The notes under the pieces: model-generated
Database searches by the model: none
Seen by the model: only the letters and a program-made list of their open reading frames with translations
Told to the model about the DNA's origin: nothing
Translations under genes and position numbers: made by a program
Shown: in pieces, positions 8,813-17,124 of the stretch
Layout: every line of letters starts with the position of its first letter
How positions within the stretch are numbered: position 1 is the first letter of the stretch
Assembly: GCA_910577915.1 (NCBI GenBank)
Contig: CAJTOM010000012.1
Location: forward strand, 1-43,843
Length of the DNA: 43,843 nucleotides
Origin: an uncultured Oscillospiraceae bacterium
GTDB taxonomy: Bacteria > Bacillota > Clostridia > Oscillospirales > Oscillospiraceae
Reading direction: 5' to 3'

Positions 8813-8846
8813 AAACAGCCCTCCTGTTCCTTCCAAACAGCGGCAG

Positions 8847-9776
8847 CTACGAGCGGCCCGGCAGTGGGACGGGGTGTCCCCGCAGGTAGTCCGCGGCGGC
8901 CATCCGCTTCCCCCCCGGCGCCTGGAGCTCGGTGATCACCAGCGCCCGGCCGTCCCCGCAGGCCACCGCGACGCCGTTTTTGTCTGCGGACAAAATCGTC
9001 CCCGGCGCTCTCCCGGTCTCCTCCCCCGCGTGGGCCCGGAACACCTTCCACTGGACGCCGGCCACGTCGGTGGCGGCGCAGGGCCAGGGAATCAGCCCCC
9101 GCACCTGGTTGACCAGGTCCTGAGCGGGCCGGCTCCAATCCAGGGGAGACATCTCCCTGGAGAGCAGGCCGGCGTACTGGTACTGGGGCCCGTAGGCCTG
9201 GGGCGTCCTGGGGGCCTCCCCCCGCTCCAGCAGGGCCAGGGCCTCGCTGGCCGCCTCCCCGCCCAGGACCGCCAGCCGGTCATAGAGCTGGCCGGCGTCC
9301 TCCTCCGGGCCGATGGGGGTGGACTTGGCCAGCAGGATGTCCCCGGCGTCCAGCTCACGGACCATGTACTGAATGGTCACCCCCGTCTCCCGATCCCCGT
9401 TGAGCACCGCCCAGTTGATGGGCGCCGCCCCCCGGTACTGGGGCAGCAGGGAGGAGTGGACGTTGATGATGGCCTTTTTCGGAATCTCCAGCAGCGCCTG
9501 GGGCAGCAGCTTCCCGTAGGCCGCCACCACGATCACATCCGGCTCCAGCCCCCGCAGCTGCTCCAAAACTGCCGCGTCCCGGCAGGACTCCGGCTGAAAA
9601 ACCGGGATTCCAGCTGTCAGCGCATATTCCTTTACAGGTGTTGGGATCAGCTTCATCCCGCGATTTTTCGGCTTATCCGGCTGGCTGTAGACGGCGGCCA
9701 CGTCCCAGCGGTCCTCCACCAGCCGCCGCAGCACCGCCACGGCAAAGGCCGGGGTTCCCATGAAGACAACGCGCAT
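8847..9776 (-). CDS. fmt: Methionyl-tRNA formyltransferase
   Basis: A 309-residue enzyme that formylates initiator Met-tRNA using 10-formyltetrahydrofolate. MRVVFMGTPAFAV at the start, the folate-binding segment VHSSLLPQYRGAAPINWA, and LDAGDIL are diagnostic; the C-terminal OB-like domain carries RAHAGEETGRAPGTI. The ATG at 9776 is preferred to the GTG two codons earlier because GGAGGAGGAG lies at proper distance from it and almost touches the GTG. It follows def by 2 bp, so formylation and deformylation enzymes are co-expressed. Confidence 0.94.
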   Translation of the reverse strand: MRVVFMGTPAFAVAVLRRLVEDRWDVAAVYSQPDKPKNRGMKLIPTPVKEYALTAGIPVFQPESCRDAAVLEQLRGLEPDVIVVAAYGKLLPQALLEIPKKAIINVHSSLLPQYRGAAPINWAVLNGDRETGVTIQYMVRELDAGDILLAKSTPIGPEEDAGQLYDRLAVLGGEAASEALALLERGEAPRTPQAYGPQYQYAGLLSREMSPLDWSRPAQDLVNQVRGLIPWPCAATDVAGVQWKVFRAHAGEETGRAPGTILSADKNGVAVACGDGRALVITELQAPGGKRMAAADYLRGHPVPLPGRS

Positions 9777-9778
9777 GC

Positions 9779-10273
9779 TCACTCCTCCTCCTGCTCAGCG
9801 TAGAACGCCTCCAGCTCCTCCTCGGTAAGGAAGTGGTCGATGTGCTCCACATACAGACGCCCATCCAGGTGCTCGATCTCATGGCAGAAGCACCGCGCGG
9901 TGAGCCCCTCCCCCTCGGCCTCAAACCAGCTGCCGAAGCGGTCCTGGGCCCGGATCTTCACCCGTTCGGGCCGGGTGACCATGCCCCACTTGCCCGGAAC
10001 ACTGAGACAGCCCTCGGGGCCGGCCTGCTCGCCCTCCTGGGAGATGATCTCAGGGTTGATGAGCTCCATCACCCCGTTGTCGTCGTCGGCCACGATCACC
10101 GCCCGGCGCAGGATTCCCACCTGGGGGGCCGCCAGCCCTGCGCCCTGGGCCTCCTCCAGGGTCTCCCGCATATCGTCCAGCAGCACATGGAGCCTCTGGT
10201 TGAACTCCGTCACCTGACGGCACTTCTTGGTCAGCAGGGGCTCCCCCTGCACCACAATCTTTCTGATGGCCAT
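9779..10273 (-). CDS. def: Peptide deformylase
   Basis: A 164-residue iron/zinc peptidase that removes the N-terminal formyl group from nascent proteins. The three conserved motifs are present: GAGLAAPQVG, EGCLSVPG (metal-ligand cysteine) and CHEIEHLDG (two metal-ligand histidines and the catalytic glutamate). The start at 10273 (MAIRKIV) has GGAGGAGG upstream; an in-frame start at 10372 would add 33 unrelated residues. An acidic tail (EELEAFYAEQEEE) ends the protein. It sits between priA and fmt as in the usual Firmicute order. Confidence 0.94.
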   Translation of the reverse strand: MAIRKIVVQGEPLLTKKCRQVTEFNQRLHVLLDDMRETLEEAQGAGLAAPQVGILRRAVIVADDDNGVMELINPEIISQEGEQAGPEGCLSVPGKWGMVTRPERVKIRAQDRFGSWFEAEGEGLTARCFCHEIEHLDGRLYVEHIDHFLTEEELEAFYAEQEEE

Positions 10274-10401
10274 GGTTATTGTATCCTCCTCCGGGCGTGA
10301 ATAAACCGCCTCCATAATCCTGTCCCAGGGACCTGCTGCTTTTTCTTGGGAGAAAAGCAGTAAACCGAACATTATTTCGCGCCCTTCGCCGGGGAAGGGC
10401 G

Positions 10402-12849
10402 TCAGTCCTCCGCGTTGCAGTCGATAAACAGATTCATCCCCCGGTTCTCCTTCTTCTGGTGGAAGGCCCGCATATAGTAGCCCAGCATCTCCCGGGTGGC
10501 GTGGTCGTTGCGCCCCACCCAGAACACCCGGTAGCGGTAGCGGTTGTTCACCTTCACCACCGGCGCGGGGGCCGGGCCCACGATCTCCACGGCCATATTG
10601 GCCGCCGTGGGATAGCGCAGGCCGGCGCGCATGGCCTCCCGCAAACCGGCGGCGGCCCGCAGCACCGCCCCCTCCTCGCCTCCGGAGACCGTGAGGGTAA
10701 AGATGTCCGCGAAGGGCGGGTAGCGCCGGGCCCGGCGCATCCGGATCTCCCCGGCGTAAAAGCTGTTGTAGTCCTGGGCGGCGGCGGCGGTGATGACCTC
10801 GTTGTCGGGGGTGAAGGTCTGGATCACCGCCCGGCCGTCCTTGCTGCCCCGGCCCGCCCGGCCCACCACCTGGGTGAGCAGGCTGAAGGTCCGCTCGGCG
10901 GCATGGTAGTTGTCCACGTACAGGCTCAAATCCGCCGCCAGGACCCCCACCAAGGTCACGTTCTCAAAATCCAGCCCCTTGGCCACCATCTGGGTGCCCA
11001 GGAGGATGGGGATTTTCTCCTGTTCAAACCGGGCCAGCAGCTTCTCATGGTTGCCCGCGACGGTGTCCGCGTCCATGCGCAGGACCTCCGCCTGGGGGAA
11101 AAGGGCGCGCAGCTCCTCCTCCACCTTCTGGGTGCCGGCCCCCACCTGCTTCATCAGCCCCCCGCACTCCGGGCAGCGCCCGGGGGAGCGCTCGGAGTGG
11201 CCGCAGTAGTGGCACATCAGCCGGCCGTTGGCGCTGTGGAAGGTCAGAGGCACGCTGCACCGGGGGCACTGGGGGGCCTCGCCGCACTCGCCGCACAGCA
11301 GCATCCGGCTGCTGCCCCGGCGGTTGAGAAAGAGGATGCTCTGCTCCCCCCGCCCCAGATTCTCCGCCAGCTCCCAGCGGAGAGGGCCGCTGATTACACC
11401 GGGGTTTCCGGCGCGGACCTCGCCGCGCATGTCGGCGATCACCACCCTGGGCAGGGGATGCCGGTTGTACCGGCTGCGCAGGATCAGCTTCTGGTACTGT
11501 CCCCGCTGGGCCTGGAAGGTGCTCTCCACCGACGGGGTGGCGGAGCCCAGCACCAGGACGGCCCCCTGCTGGGCGCAGAGGAATTTGGCCACGTCCCTGG
11601 CGTGGCAGCGGGGCGGGTTCTCGGACTGGTAGCTGCTCTCGTGCTCCTCGTCCATGATGATCATGCCCAGGTTGTCCAGGGGCGCGAACACGGCGCTGCG
11701 GGTGCCCAGCACCAGGTCCACCTCCCCCCGGCGGATGCGCTTCCACTGGTCGTAGCGCTCGCTCATCCGCAGCCCGCTGTGGAGCATCACCACCCGCTGG
11801 CCGAAGTAGGCGCTGAACCGCGCCATCATCTGGGGGGTCAGGGCGATCTCCGGCACCAGGATCATCCCCTGCCGCCCCCGGCGGACCACCTCCTGGAGCA
11901 GACGGATGTAAACCGAGGTCTTGCCGCTGCCGGTGACGCCGTAGAGGAGGCTGCAGGACGCCTCCCCCTCCTCCAGCTTCTCCAGGACGGCGTCATAGGC
12001 CCGCTGCTGCTCCTCGCTGAGGACGATGGGCAGGCCGTCGGCCGGCTCCGGCCGGGGGACGCGCAGGACCTCCTCCTGGGTAAAGGTCACCAGCCCCCCC
12101 TTCTCCAGCCCCCGCAGGGTCTGGGGGGAAGCGCCGGTGAAGTAGCAGATGTCGCTGGCCAGAGCGCTGCCGATGGCGCACAGGAGCTTGACCACTTCGT
12201 AGCGCATGGGGGCGGAGCGCCGCTTGGGCTCCACGGCGGCCATGGCCTCCTCGGCGGAGACCGCCAGGGTCACCCGCCGGGCCTGCTTGTCGGAGATCTT
12301 CCGGGAGGCGGCGGCGTCGATGGTCACCAGACCCCTCCGCTGGAGCTCCCGGGCCACGGCGGCGGCGCCCTCCCCGCAGGCCAGCCCCAGGGTCTCCAGC
12401 TCGGCGGCGCCGCCGTGGGCGGCCAAGGTCTCCAGCACCCGGCTCTCCCGCTCGTTCGCGCCGGCCTCCAGGGCGGTCTCCCGATCCACGGCCAGGGTGC
12501 AGATCTCCCGCACCCGGTACCACAGCCCGGCGGGCAGCAGGGCCTTGGCCGCATCGAACAGGGTGCAGAAGTACCGCTCCCGCAGCCAGAGGGCCAGCTT
12601 GATCTGGCCGGGCCCCAGCACGCTCTCGTCGTCCAGGACCTCTGTGACCGCCTTCAGCTCCTCCCGGCGGCTCTCCCGGCTCAGCGCCAGGATAATCCCC
12701 TCGCTGACCTTGTTGCCCCGCCCGAAGGGGGCCGTCACCCGCACCCCGGCCCTGGCCCGCTCCGCCAGGGAGGCGGGCACCAGATAGTCGTAGGGCTTGT
12801 CAATCGCATAGGTCGCCGCGGCCACCGCCACCCGCGCCACCAGGTCCAT
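10402..12849 (-). CDS. priA: Primosomal protein N' (replication restart helicase PriA)
   Basis: An 815-residue superfamily 2 helicase that reloads the replisome at stalled forks. It has the N-terminal 3'-DNA-binding domain (KPYDYLVP, APFGRGNK), Walker A GVTGSGKTSVY, DEEHESSYQ (DEAH-like motif II), GSATPSVES (motif III) and a Cys-rich zinc insertion with CGECGEAPQCPRC and CHYCGH...CPECGG, followed by QVVGRAGRGSKDGRAVIQT (motif VI). The start at 12849 (MDLVARV) has AGGAGG eight bases upstream; the longer frame to 12906 lacks one. coaBC, usually just upstream, is absent. def follows after 128 bp in which no gene was seen. Confidence 0.94.
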   Translation of the reverse strand: MDLVARVAVAAATYAIDKPYDYLVPASLAERARAGVRVTAPFGRGNKVSEGIILALSRESRREELKAVTEVLDDESVLGPGQIKLALWLRERYFCTLFDAAKALLPAGLWYRVREICTLAVDRETALEAGANERESRVLETLAAHGGAAELETLGLACGEGAAAVARELQRRGLVTIDAAASRKISDKQARRVTLAVSAEEAMAAVEPKRRSAPMRYEVVKLLCAIGSALASDICYFTGASPQTLRGLEKGGLVTFTQEEVLRVPRPEPADGLPIVLSEEQQRAYDAVLEKLEEGEASCSLLYGVTGSGKTSVYIRLLQEVVRRGRQGMILVPEIALTPQMMARFSAYFGQRVVMLHSGLRMSERYDQWKRIRRGEVDLVLGTRSAVFAPLDNLGMIIMDEEHESSYQSENPPRCHARDVAKFLCAQQGAVLVLGSATPSVESTFQAQRGQYQKLILRSRYNRHPLPRVVIADMRGEVRAGNPGVISGPLRWELAENLGRGEQSILFLNRRGSSRMLLCGECGEAPQCPRCSVPLTFHSANGRLMCHYCGHSERSPGRCPECGGLMKQVGAGTQKVEEELRALFPQAEVLRMDADTVAGNHEKLLARFEQEKIPILLGTQMVAKGLDFENVTLVGVLAADLSLYVDNYHAAERTFSLLTQVVGRAGRGSKDGRAVIQTFTPDNEVITAAAAQDYNSFYAGEIRMRRARRYPPFADIFTLTVSGGEEGAVLRAAAGLREAMRAGLRYPTAANMAVEIVGPAPAPVVKVNNRYRYRVFWVGRNDHATREMLGYYMRAFHQKKENRGMNLFIDCNAED

Positions 12850-13049
12850 GGGCGTCACCTCCTGTCCCCCGGCTGTACTGTGTTTTTCCGCGGGAGGGCA
12901 TGTCAAAAGAGCGCCGCCCTCCCCTTTTCATCACTTGCCGCTCCCGGATCACCGCACCGCCGCAGCCGTGCCTTTTATCTCTCAGAGCGCGCTTTGCACC
13001 CACTGGGGATTTATGTCCCAGCGGGTGCGCGATTCTTTTCCCAAGGTAT
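12850..13049. other. Non-coding gap between rpoZ and priA with two hairpins
   Basis: No gene is evident in these 200 bp, where coaBC would be expected. Two inverted repeats are present: GGGAGGGC (12892-12899) against GCCCTCCC (12916-12923), followed on the plus strand by CTTTTC, and a 12-base pair of arms at 12996-13007 and 13017-13028 with one mismatch. Neither has a U-tract on the minus strand, so they are not classical terminators for rpoZ; they may be processing or attenuating structures. Confidence 0.45.
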
Positions 13050-13268
13050 CTATTCGACGTCCTCGATCACAATGTCTGCAGCGGCCACGGAGTACTGACC
13101 CTCGGCCACCTCGTTGATGGCCACAGTCACGGGCTTCACGTCCATGGGCTCGCCGCAGTCCTCCGCCTCCTGGGCGATCTGGCGGGCCCGGCGGGCCACC
13201 ACGTTTACCAGCAGGTAGCGGTTGGGAACATTGGCTGTCAGCTTGTTCATCGCGGGATAGAGCATCAT
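13050..13268 (-). CDS. rpoZ: RNA polymerase omega subunit
   Basis: A 72-residue protein with the omega pattern YPAMNKLT...NRYLLVNVVARRARQIAQEA, which packs against the beta-prime subunit and helps assemble RNA polymerase. The acidic tail ADIVIEDVE is common for omega. Two adjacent ATG codons (13268 and 13265) follow AAAGGA; the first is used here, and a shift by one codon would not matter. The gene lies 111 bp after gmk, the standard gmk-rpoZ order. Confidence 0.93.
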   Translation of the reverse strand: MMLYPAMNKLTANVPNRYLLVNVVARRARQIAQEAEDCGEPMDVKPVTVAINEVAEGQYSVAAADIVIEDVE

Positions 13269-13379
13269 AGTGAGATCATTCCTTTATTGATAAATTTGAT
13301 TGGTACGCATTATTTTCCGGGAAACAGGTTTCCCCGCTCACAGGGCAATTTGATCCCCCGCCCTTAAAGGGGAGCCGCC

Positions 13380-13973
13380 TCACTGGTCGATCAGGGCGAT
13401 CCGCTCGTCCGGACGGCAGTGCTCGGCGGTCATAATGGCGCGAATCTCATCCACGGCCCGGTCCACCGTGTCGTTGATGACGAAGTAGTCAAAATCCTTG
13501 GCGGCGGCGAACTCCTCCTTGCCCCTGGCGAGCCTTGAGCGCACCTTCTCCATGTCCTCGGTGCCCCGCCCGATGAGCCGCCGCTCCAGCTCCGCCCAGC
13601 TGGGGGGAGCCACGTAGATGCGCACCGCCTCGGGGCGCTTGCGGTGAATCTGCTCCGCCCCCTGGATCTCAATATCCAGCAGCGCATCCCGCCCCTGCTC
13701 CATGGCGCGGTCCACATAGATCCGGGGGGTGCCGTAGCGGTTACCCACAAACTGGGCGTGCTCCAGGAACTGGTCCTCCTCGATCCACCGCTCAAACTGC
13801 TCCATGGACAGGAAGTGGTAGTGGACCCCGTCCTCCTCCCCCGCTCTGGGCGGGCGGGTGGTGGCGGATACGGAGAAGTACAGCGTGGGGTCGCTGGCCA
13901 GCAGCCGGGCCACCACGGTGCCCTTCCCCACCCCGGAGGGGCCGCAGATAATAAAGGTCTTTCCTCGCCTCAT
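13380..13973 (-). CDS. gmk: Guanylate kinase
   Basis: A 197-residue enzyme that phosphorylates GMP to GDP. The P-loop GPSGVGKGTV is at residues 11-20, then the GMP-binding segment SATTRPPRAGEEDGVHYHF, LDIEIQGAEQ and the lid region RRLIGRGTE. Length is normal. The ATG overlaps the remA stop by 4 bp (ATGA), as commonly found for remA-gmk. Confidence 0.95.
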   Translation of the reverse strand: MRRGKTFIICGPSGVGKGTVVARLLASDPTLYFSVSATTRPPRAGEEDGVHYHFLSMEQFERWIEEDQFLEHAQFVGNRYGTPRIYVDRAMEQGRDALLDIEIQGAEQIHRKRPEAVRIYVAPPSWAELERRLIGRGTEDMEKVRSRLARGKEEFAAAKDFDYFVINDTVDRAVDEIRAIMTAEHCRPDERIALIDQ

Positions 13974-14233
13974 GTCTCCTCACCCTCCAGCACAATGGGA
14001 TCCACGCCGAACCGGGGCGCCAGCTTCTCCATGGGAAGCCCCGACAGCACCACGTGGTCGCTGTCCATAATCAGCACCGCCGCCGTCTTCCGTCCGAAGG
14101 TGGCGTCAATGAGCATGCTGCGCTCCCGCGCCTCGCTGACCAGCCGCTTGACGGGGGCGGAATCCGGGGCCACCACGGCGATGAGCCGCCCGGCGGCGAT
14201 CATGCCGCCAAACCCGATGTTCACCAGCTCCAT
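13970..14233 (-). CDS. remA: Extracellular matrix regulator RemA (DUF370)
   Basis: An 87-residue DNA-binding protein of the RemA/YlzA family; in B. subtilis RemA activates biofilm matrix and osmoprotection genes as a ring-like oligomer. The family pattern is clear: NIGFGGMIAAGRLIAVVAPDSAPVKRL, then RSMLIDATFGRKTAAVLIMDSDHVVLS. It lies 3 bp after yicC and overlaps gmk by 4 bp. The role in this organism is inferred from the family only. Confidence 0.93.
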   Translation of the reverse strand: MELVNIGFGGMIAAGRLIAVVAPDSAPVKRLVSEARERSMLIDATFGRKTAAVLIMDSDHVVLSGLPMEKLAPRFGVDPIVLEGEET

Positions 14234-14236
14234 GGC

Positions 14237-15121
14237 CTACTCGATGTTCTGGACCTGCTCGCGGATCTTCTCGATCTCCGCCTTCAGGTCCACCACGTCC
14301 CGGGCAATCTGCAGGTCGCTGCACTTGGAGCCGATCGTGTTGGACTCCCGGTTGAGCTCTTGGATGAGGAAGTCCAGCTTCCTGCCCACGGGCGCGCCGC
14401 TGTGCAGCATGTCACGCAGCTGTCCCAAGTGGCTGCGCAGGCGCACGGTCTCCTCGTCCACCGCCACCTTGTCGGCGAAGATAGCCGCCTCGGTGAGGAT
14501 GCGGCTCTCGTCGATGGAGGCGCTCTGCAGCACCTCGTTCATCCGGGCCAGCAGCTTCTCCCGGTACTCCGCCACCGTCTGGGGGGAGCGCGCCTCCACC
14601 AGCTGGGTCAGGGCCTCAATGGCGTCCAGCCGGCGGCCGATGTCCTCCGCCAGCCGCCGCCCCTCGGTCTCCCGCATGGCAGTATATGCGGCCAGGGCCT
14701 CCTCCAAAACGGCGCACAAATCGGCGGACACCGTCTCCAGGTCCTCCTCCCCCTTGGTCAGGGTCAGAAGATCCGGCAGGCGGGCCAGCTCGGCGGGAGA
14801 CACGCCCCGCTCCATCAGGTCCCCGCCCAGCTGGCGGAGGTGGCGCAGGGCGTCGATATAGCTCTTCGCCAGCGGCTCATTCACCGCCACCACCGTCTCC
14901 TCCGCCCCCAGGGTGTTGACGGTGACGAACACGTCCACCTTCCCCCGGCTGGTATAGCGCTGCACCATGGCCTTGACGGCGTCCTCCGCGAAGATGAAAT
15001 TCCGGGGCATCTTGACGCTGACGTCCAGGTAGCGGTTGTTGACGCTGCGGACCTCCACGGTGATGTCCCGGCCGTTGCGGGTCTCCCTGGCGCGGCCGTA
15101 ACCGGTCATGCTCTTAACCAA
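14237..15121 (-). CDS. yicC: YicC/YloC family endoribonuclease-like protein
   Basis: A 294-residue member of the YicC family (YloC in Bacillus), proteins linked to RNA decay; E. coli YicC is an endoribonuclease. The hallmark N-terminus VKSMTGYGRA, SVNNRYLDVSVKMPR, and the C-terminal helical domain ending in EIEKIREQVQNIE are all present, including QELNRESNTIGSK. A TTG start at 15121 gives the normal VKSMTGYG beginning with GGAGGG upstream; the ATG at 15109 would cut four residues and a longer frame to 15148 adds residues unlike the family. It heads the conserved yicC-remA-gmk-rpoZ block. Confidence 0.9.
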   Translation of the reverse strand: MVKSMTGYGRARETRNGRDITVEVRSVNNRYLDVSVKMPRNFIFAEDAVKAMVQRYTSRGKVDVFVTVNTLGAEETVVAVNEPLAKSYIDALRHLRQLGGDLMERGVSPAELARLPDLLTLTKGEEDLETVSADLCAVLEEALAAYTAMRETEGRRLAEDIGRRLDAIEALTQLVEARSPQTVAEYREKLLARMNEVLQSASIDESRILTEAAIFADKVAVDEETVRLRSHLGQLRDMLHSGAPVGRKLDFLIQELNRESNTIGSKCSDLQIARDVVDLKAEIEKIREQVQNIE

Positions 15122-15181
15122 ATGAATCGTCTCCCTCCATAGTAACATCGCCCCTCCCCCGCCTGGGGAGGCGCGCCGCGC

Positions 15182-15811
15182 TCAGCAGCAGAAAAACCGC
15201 ATGCCGCCGAAGCTGCACAGATTGCACATCAAATAGAAGCAGGCCAGCCGTCCGCACAGGTTGTCCCCGCCGCAGCCGGTGGAGTAGACGTCGTACCCCT
15301 CCGGGCGGTAGCCCTCCCGGTTGTTCTCCACGTAGTTGAGGGTCTGCCGGTACTCCAGGTTGCCGGGGTCCATCTGACAGGCGGTCTGATAGTAGCGCCG
15401 GGCCTCGTCCACCCAGCCCCGGCGGTAGCAGATGATCCCCATGAGGAAGTTCCACTCCCCGTTGTGGTCGTCCATCTGCCGGAGCAGCTGCTCCGCCATG
15501 CCCAGGTCGTTGCGGTTGATGGCCATGCGCACCCGCTGAAAGGCCGGGCTCCCGGAGGACGCCTGGCGCTGCTGGTACTGGTAGCCGCCGTAGCTCTGCT
15601 GTGCGCCGCCGGCGCCGCGGCCGCTGCGCTCCTTCTGGATGGCGTCGTAGGCGGCGTTGATCTCCTTCATCTTCTCCTGGGCCAGATCGGCCAGAGGATT
15701 GTCGTGGTAGTTGTCCGGGTGGTACTTCCGGGCCAGCTCGCGGTACGCCTTTTTGACTTCCTCGTCGGTGGCGGTGCCGGGAATCTGCAAGACTTCATAG
15801 GGATCGGTCAT
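15182..15811 (-). CDS. J-domain (DnaJ-like) protein with TPR-like region and Cys-rich tail
   Basis: A 209-residue protein with a J domain at residues 1-65 (DPYEVLQIPGTATDEEVKKA, then the HPD tripeptide in KYHPDNY), so it should stimulate an Hsp70. A Gln/Gly-rich linker (about 70-90) leads to a TPR-like helical stretch (about 90-165) and a C-terminal tail of about 35 residues with seven cysteines, mixed with hydrophobic residues, ending in FFCC. Such tails recur in Clostridia J-proteins and suggest metal binding or membrane association; this is inference. It overlaps the DUF5685 gene by 4 bp, and no zinc-finger or client domain of classical DnaJ is present. Confidence 0.85.
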   Translation of the reverse strand: MTDPYEVLQIPGTATDEEVKKAYRELARKYHPDNYHDNPLADLAQEKMKEINAAYDAIQKERSGRGAGGAQQSYGGYQYQQRQASSGSPAFQRVRMAINRNDLGMAEQLLRQMDDHNGEWNFLMGIICYRRGWVDEARRYYQTACQMDPGNLEYRQTLNYVENNREGYRPEGYDVYSTGCGGDNLCGRLACFYLMCNLCSFGGMRFFCC

Positions 15812-16707
15812 AGATGCTCCTTGTTCCTGCCGGCGATGCGGAAGGCCGCATCGTCCGCTTGAAATGTTCCCTCCAACACGGCGGCTCCCACGCGGAAGAG
15901 CCCCTCGTAAATGGTGGCCCGGAGGATGGGGCTCCAACGGCCGAAATCCCACAGCTCAAAGGCCGCGCCCATCAGCCGGATGGAGTGGTCCAGGCTCACT
16001 GACAGCGCCTCCCGCGCCTCCTCCGTCAGCACCCCGCTCTCCAGGGCGAAGCGGCAGAGCAGCGGGTTGTAGCTCCCGGCGGCGAAGTCCTCCGCCAGAT
16101 CGTCCGCCGCGTCCACCAGGTAGACCCAGCGGCCCAAGTGGTAGAGCAGCTGCTCCAGCACCCGGCGCTTCACCGGGTCGCCCACCTCCTCCGCCGCGCC
16201 GGCCAGCAGCCGGGCGAAGGCGTCGGCGGGCTCGTCCAGGGAGGGGCAGCCCGCCCGCTCCAGCGCCCGCAGCCGCTCCAGGTGAGTCCTGGCGGCCCGG
16301 TCAAAGGACGGACGCAGTTCCCTGGCCCGCCGGTAGGCGCTCCCCAAAGCCGCGGCGGCGGCCCGGTATTTCCCCTTACCCCCGCCGGGGTCCGCCAGGG
16401 CGTCCTGTATCTGCCACCAGGCCAGGATCACGCTCTGGTCCGCCGCCAGGGACAGGGCGTCGTTTCCGGGGAAGGAGGCCCGGCCCCGGACCGGGTGGGC
16501 GATGCAGGGGCGGCGGCGGGCCTCCTCCTCCCCGCCCTCCGGCCACAGGAGGATGGCCAAAAATGTAAAGTCGTAGTTGAGGATAAACCGGGCGGCCAGG
16601 CCGTACCGGTCCCCCAGGGTCCGGCACAGGCCGCAGTAGGCTGCGCCGAAGCGGCGCTTGTCCGCCTCGTCCAGGCGGCCGGCGGCAGGTCTCACATAGC
16701 CGAACAT
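15808..16707 (-). CDS. DUF5685 family protein
   Basis: A 299-residue, largely helical protein with the family start MFGYVRPAAGRLDEADKRRF followed by a CxxC motif in AAYCGLCRTLGDRYG (about residues 25-28). Later segments include LLYHLGRWVYLVDAADDLAEDF, an Asp-rich helix that recalls all-alpha prenyl-synthase-like folds, though no second Asp-rich motif proves enzyme activity. Function is unknown. It sits between an RseC-like protein and a J-domain protein and is translationally coupled to the latter, a linkage that suggests a joint role in cysteine-dependent or membrane protein quality control; that part is inference. Confidence 0.8.
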   Translation of the reverse strand: MFGYVRPAAGRLDEADKRRFGAAYCGLCRTLGDRYGLAARFILNYDFTFLAILLWPEGGEEEARRRPCIAHPVRGRASFPGNDALSLAADQSVILAWWQIQDALADPGGGKGKYRAAAAALGSAYRRARELRPSFDRAARTHLERLRALERAGCPSLDEPADAFARLLAGAAEEVGDPVKRRVLEQLLYHLGRWVYLVDAADDLAEDFAAGSYNPLLCRFALESGVLTEEAREALSVSLDHSIRLMGAAFELWDFGRWSPILRATIYEGLFRVGAAVLEGTFQADDAAFRIAGRNKEHL

Positions 16708-16714
16708 CCGCCGC

Positions 16715-17113
16715 CTACAGCTTTCTGGTCACCCGGTAGGTGACGGCGCGCCGCTTCCTGAGCCGGCGGTCGCAGACCGCCGCGCCGGCCAGGCCCAGGG
16801 CGAAGCCGGCCCCGCCCCACAGATACCGCGCCGCCTCCGCCGCCCCGGCGGACAGCAGATACCCCAGCAGAAACAGGGCCACAGGCCCCAGGTACACCAG
16901 CGCCGCGATGCCCAGCACCCCGCCGCCGCTGTATACCTCCACCCGGTCCCCCAGGGCCAGGGGGATGTCCGTCCCGGCGCGGATCACCAGCTCCTGCCCG
17001 GCGCAGCCGCCGCAGCCGGCGCAGTCGTGGCCGCAGGCGCTCTGCCGCCTGACCGTCAGCTCCACCTGTCCGTCGCCGCCGGGCAGGGCGGTGACTGTCC
17101 CAATCTGTGTCAT
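16715..17113 (-). CDS. RseC/MucC-like membrane protein (SoxR-reducing system family)
   Basis: A 132-residue protein with a short N-terminal beta domain, a Cys cluster CGHDCAGCGGC (about residues 27-37) and two transmembrane helices (about 62-85 and 90-110), followed by a basic tail. This arrangement matches the RseC/MucC family, linked in other bacteria to RsxABCDGE/Rnf electron transport and reduction of SoxR. No Rnf or Rsx genes are in the window. It starts 12 bp after the YbbR gene and ends 7 bp before the DUF5685 gene. Confidence 0.82.
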   Translation of the reverse strand: MTQIGTVTALPGGDGQVELTVRRQSACGHDCAGCGGCAGQELVIRAGTDIPLALGDRVEVYSGGGVLGIAALVYLGPVALFLLGYLLSAGAAEAARYLWGGAGFALGLAGAAVCDRRLRKRRAVTYRVTRKL

Positions 17114-17124
17114 GGCCGTCCCCC

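Noticed and set aside
12875..12906. Perfect minus-strand TTGACA at 12901-12906 as a priA promoter.
   Set aside because: No acceptable -10 element at 16-18 bp; the sequence lies within the loop of a hairpin.
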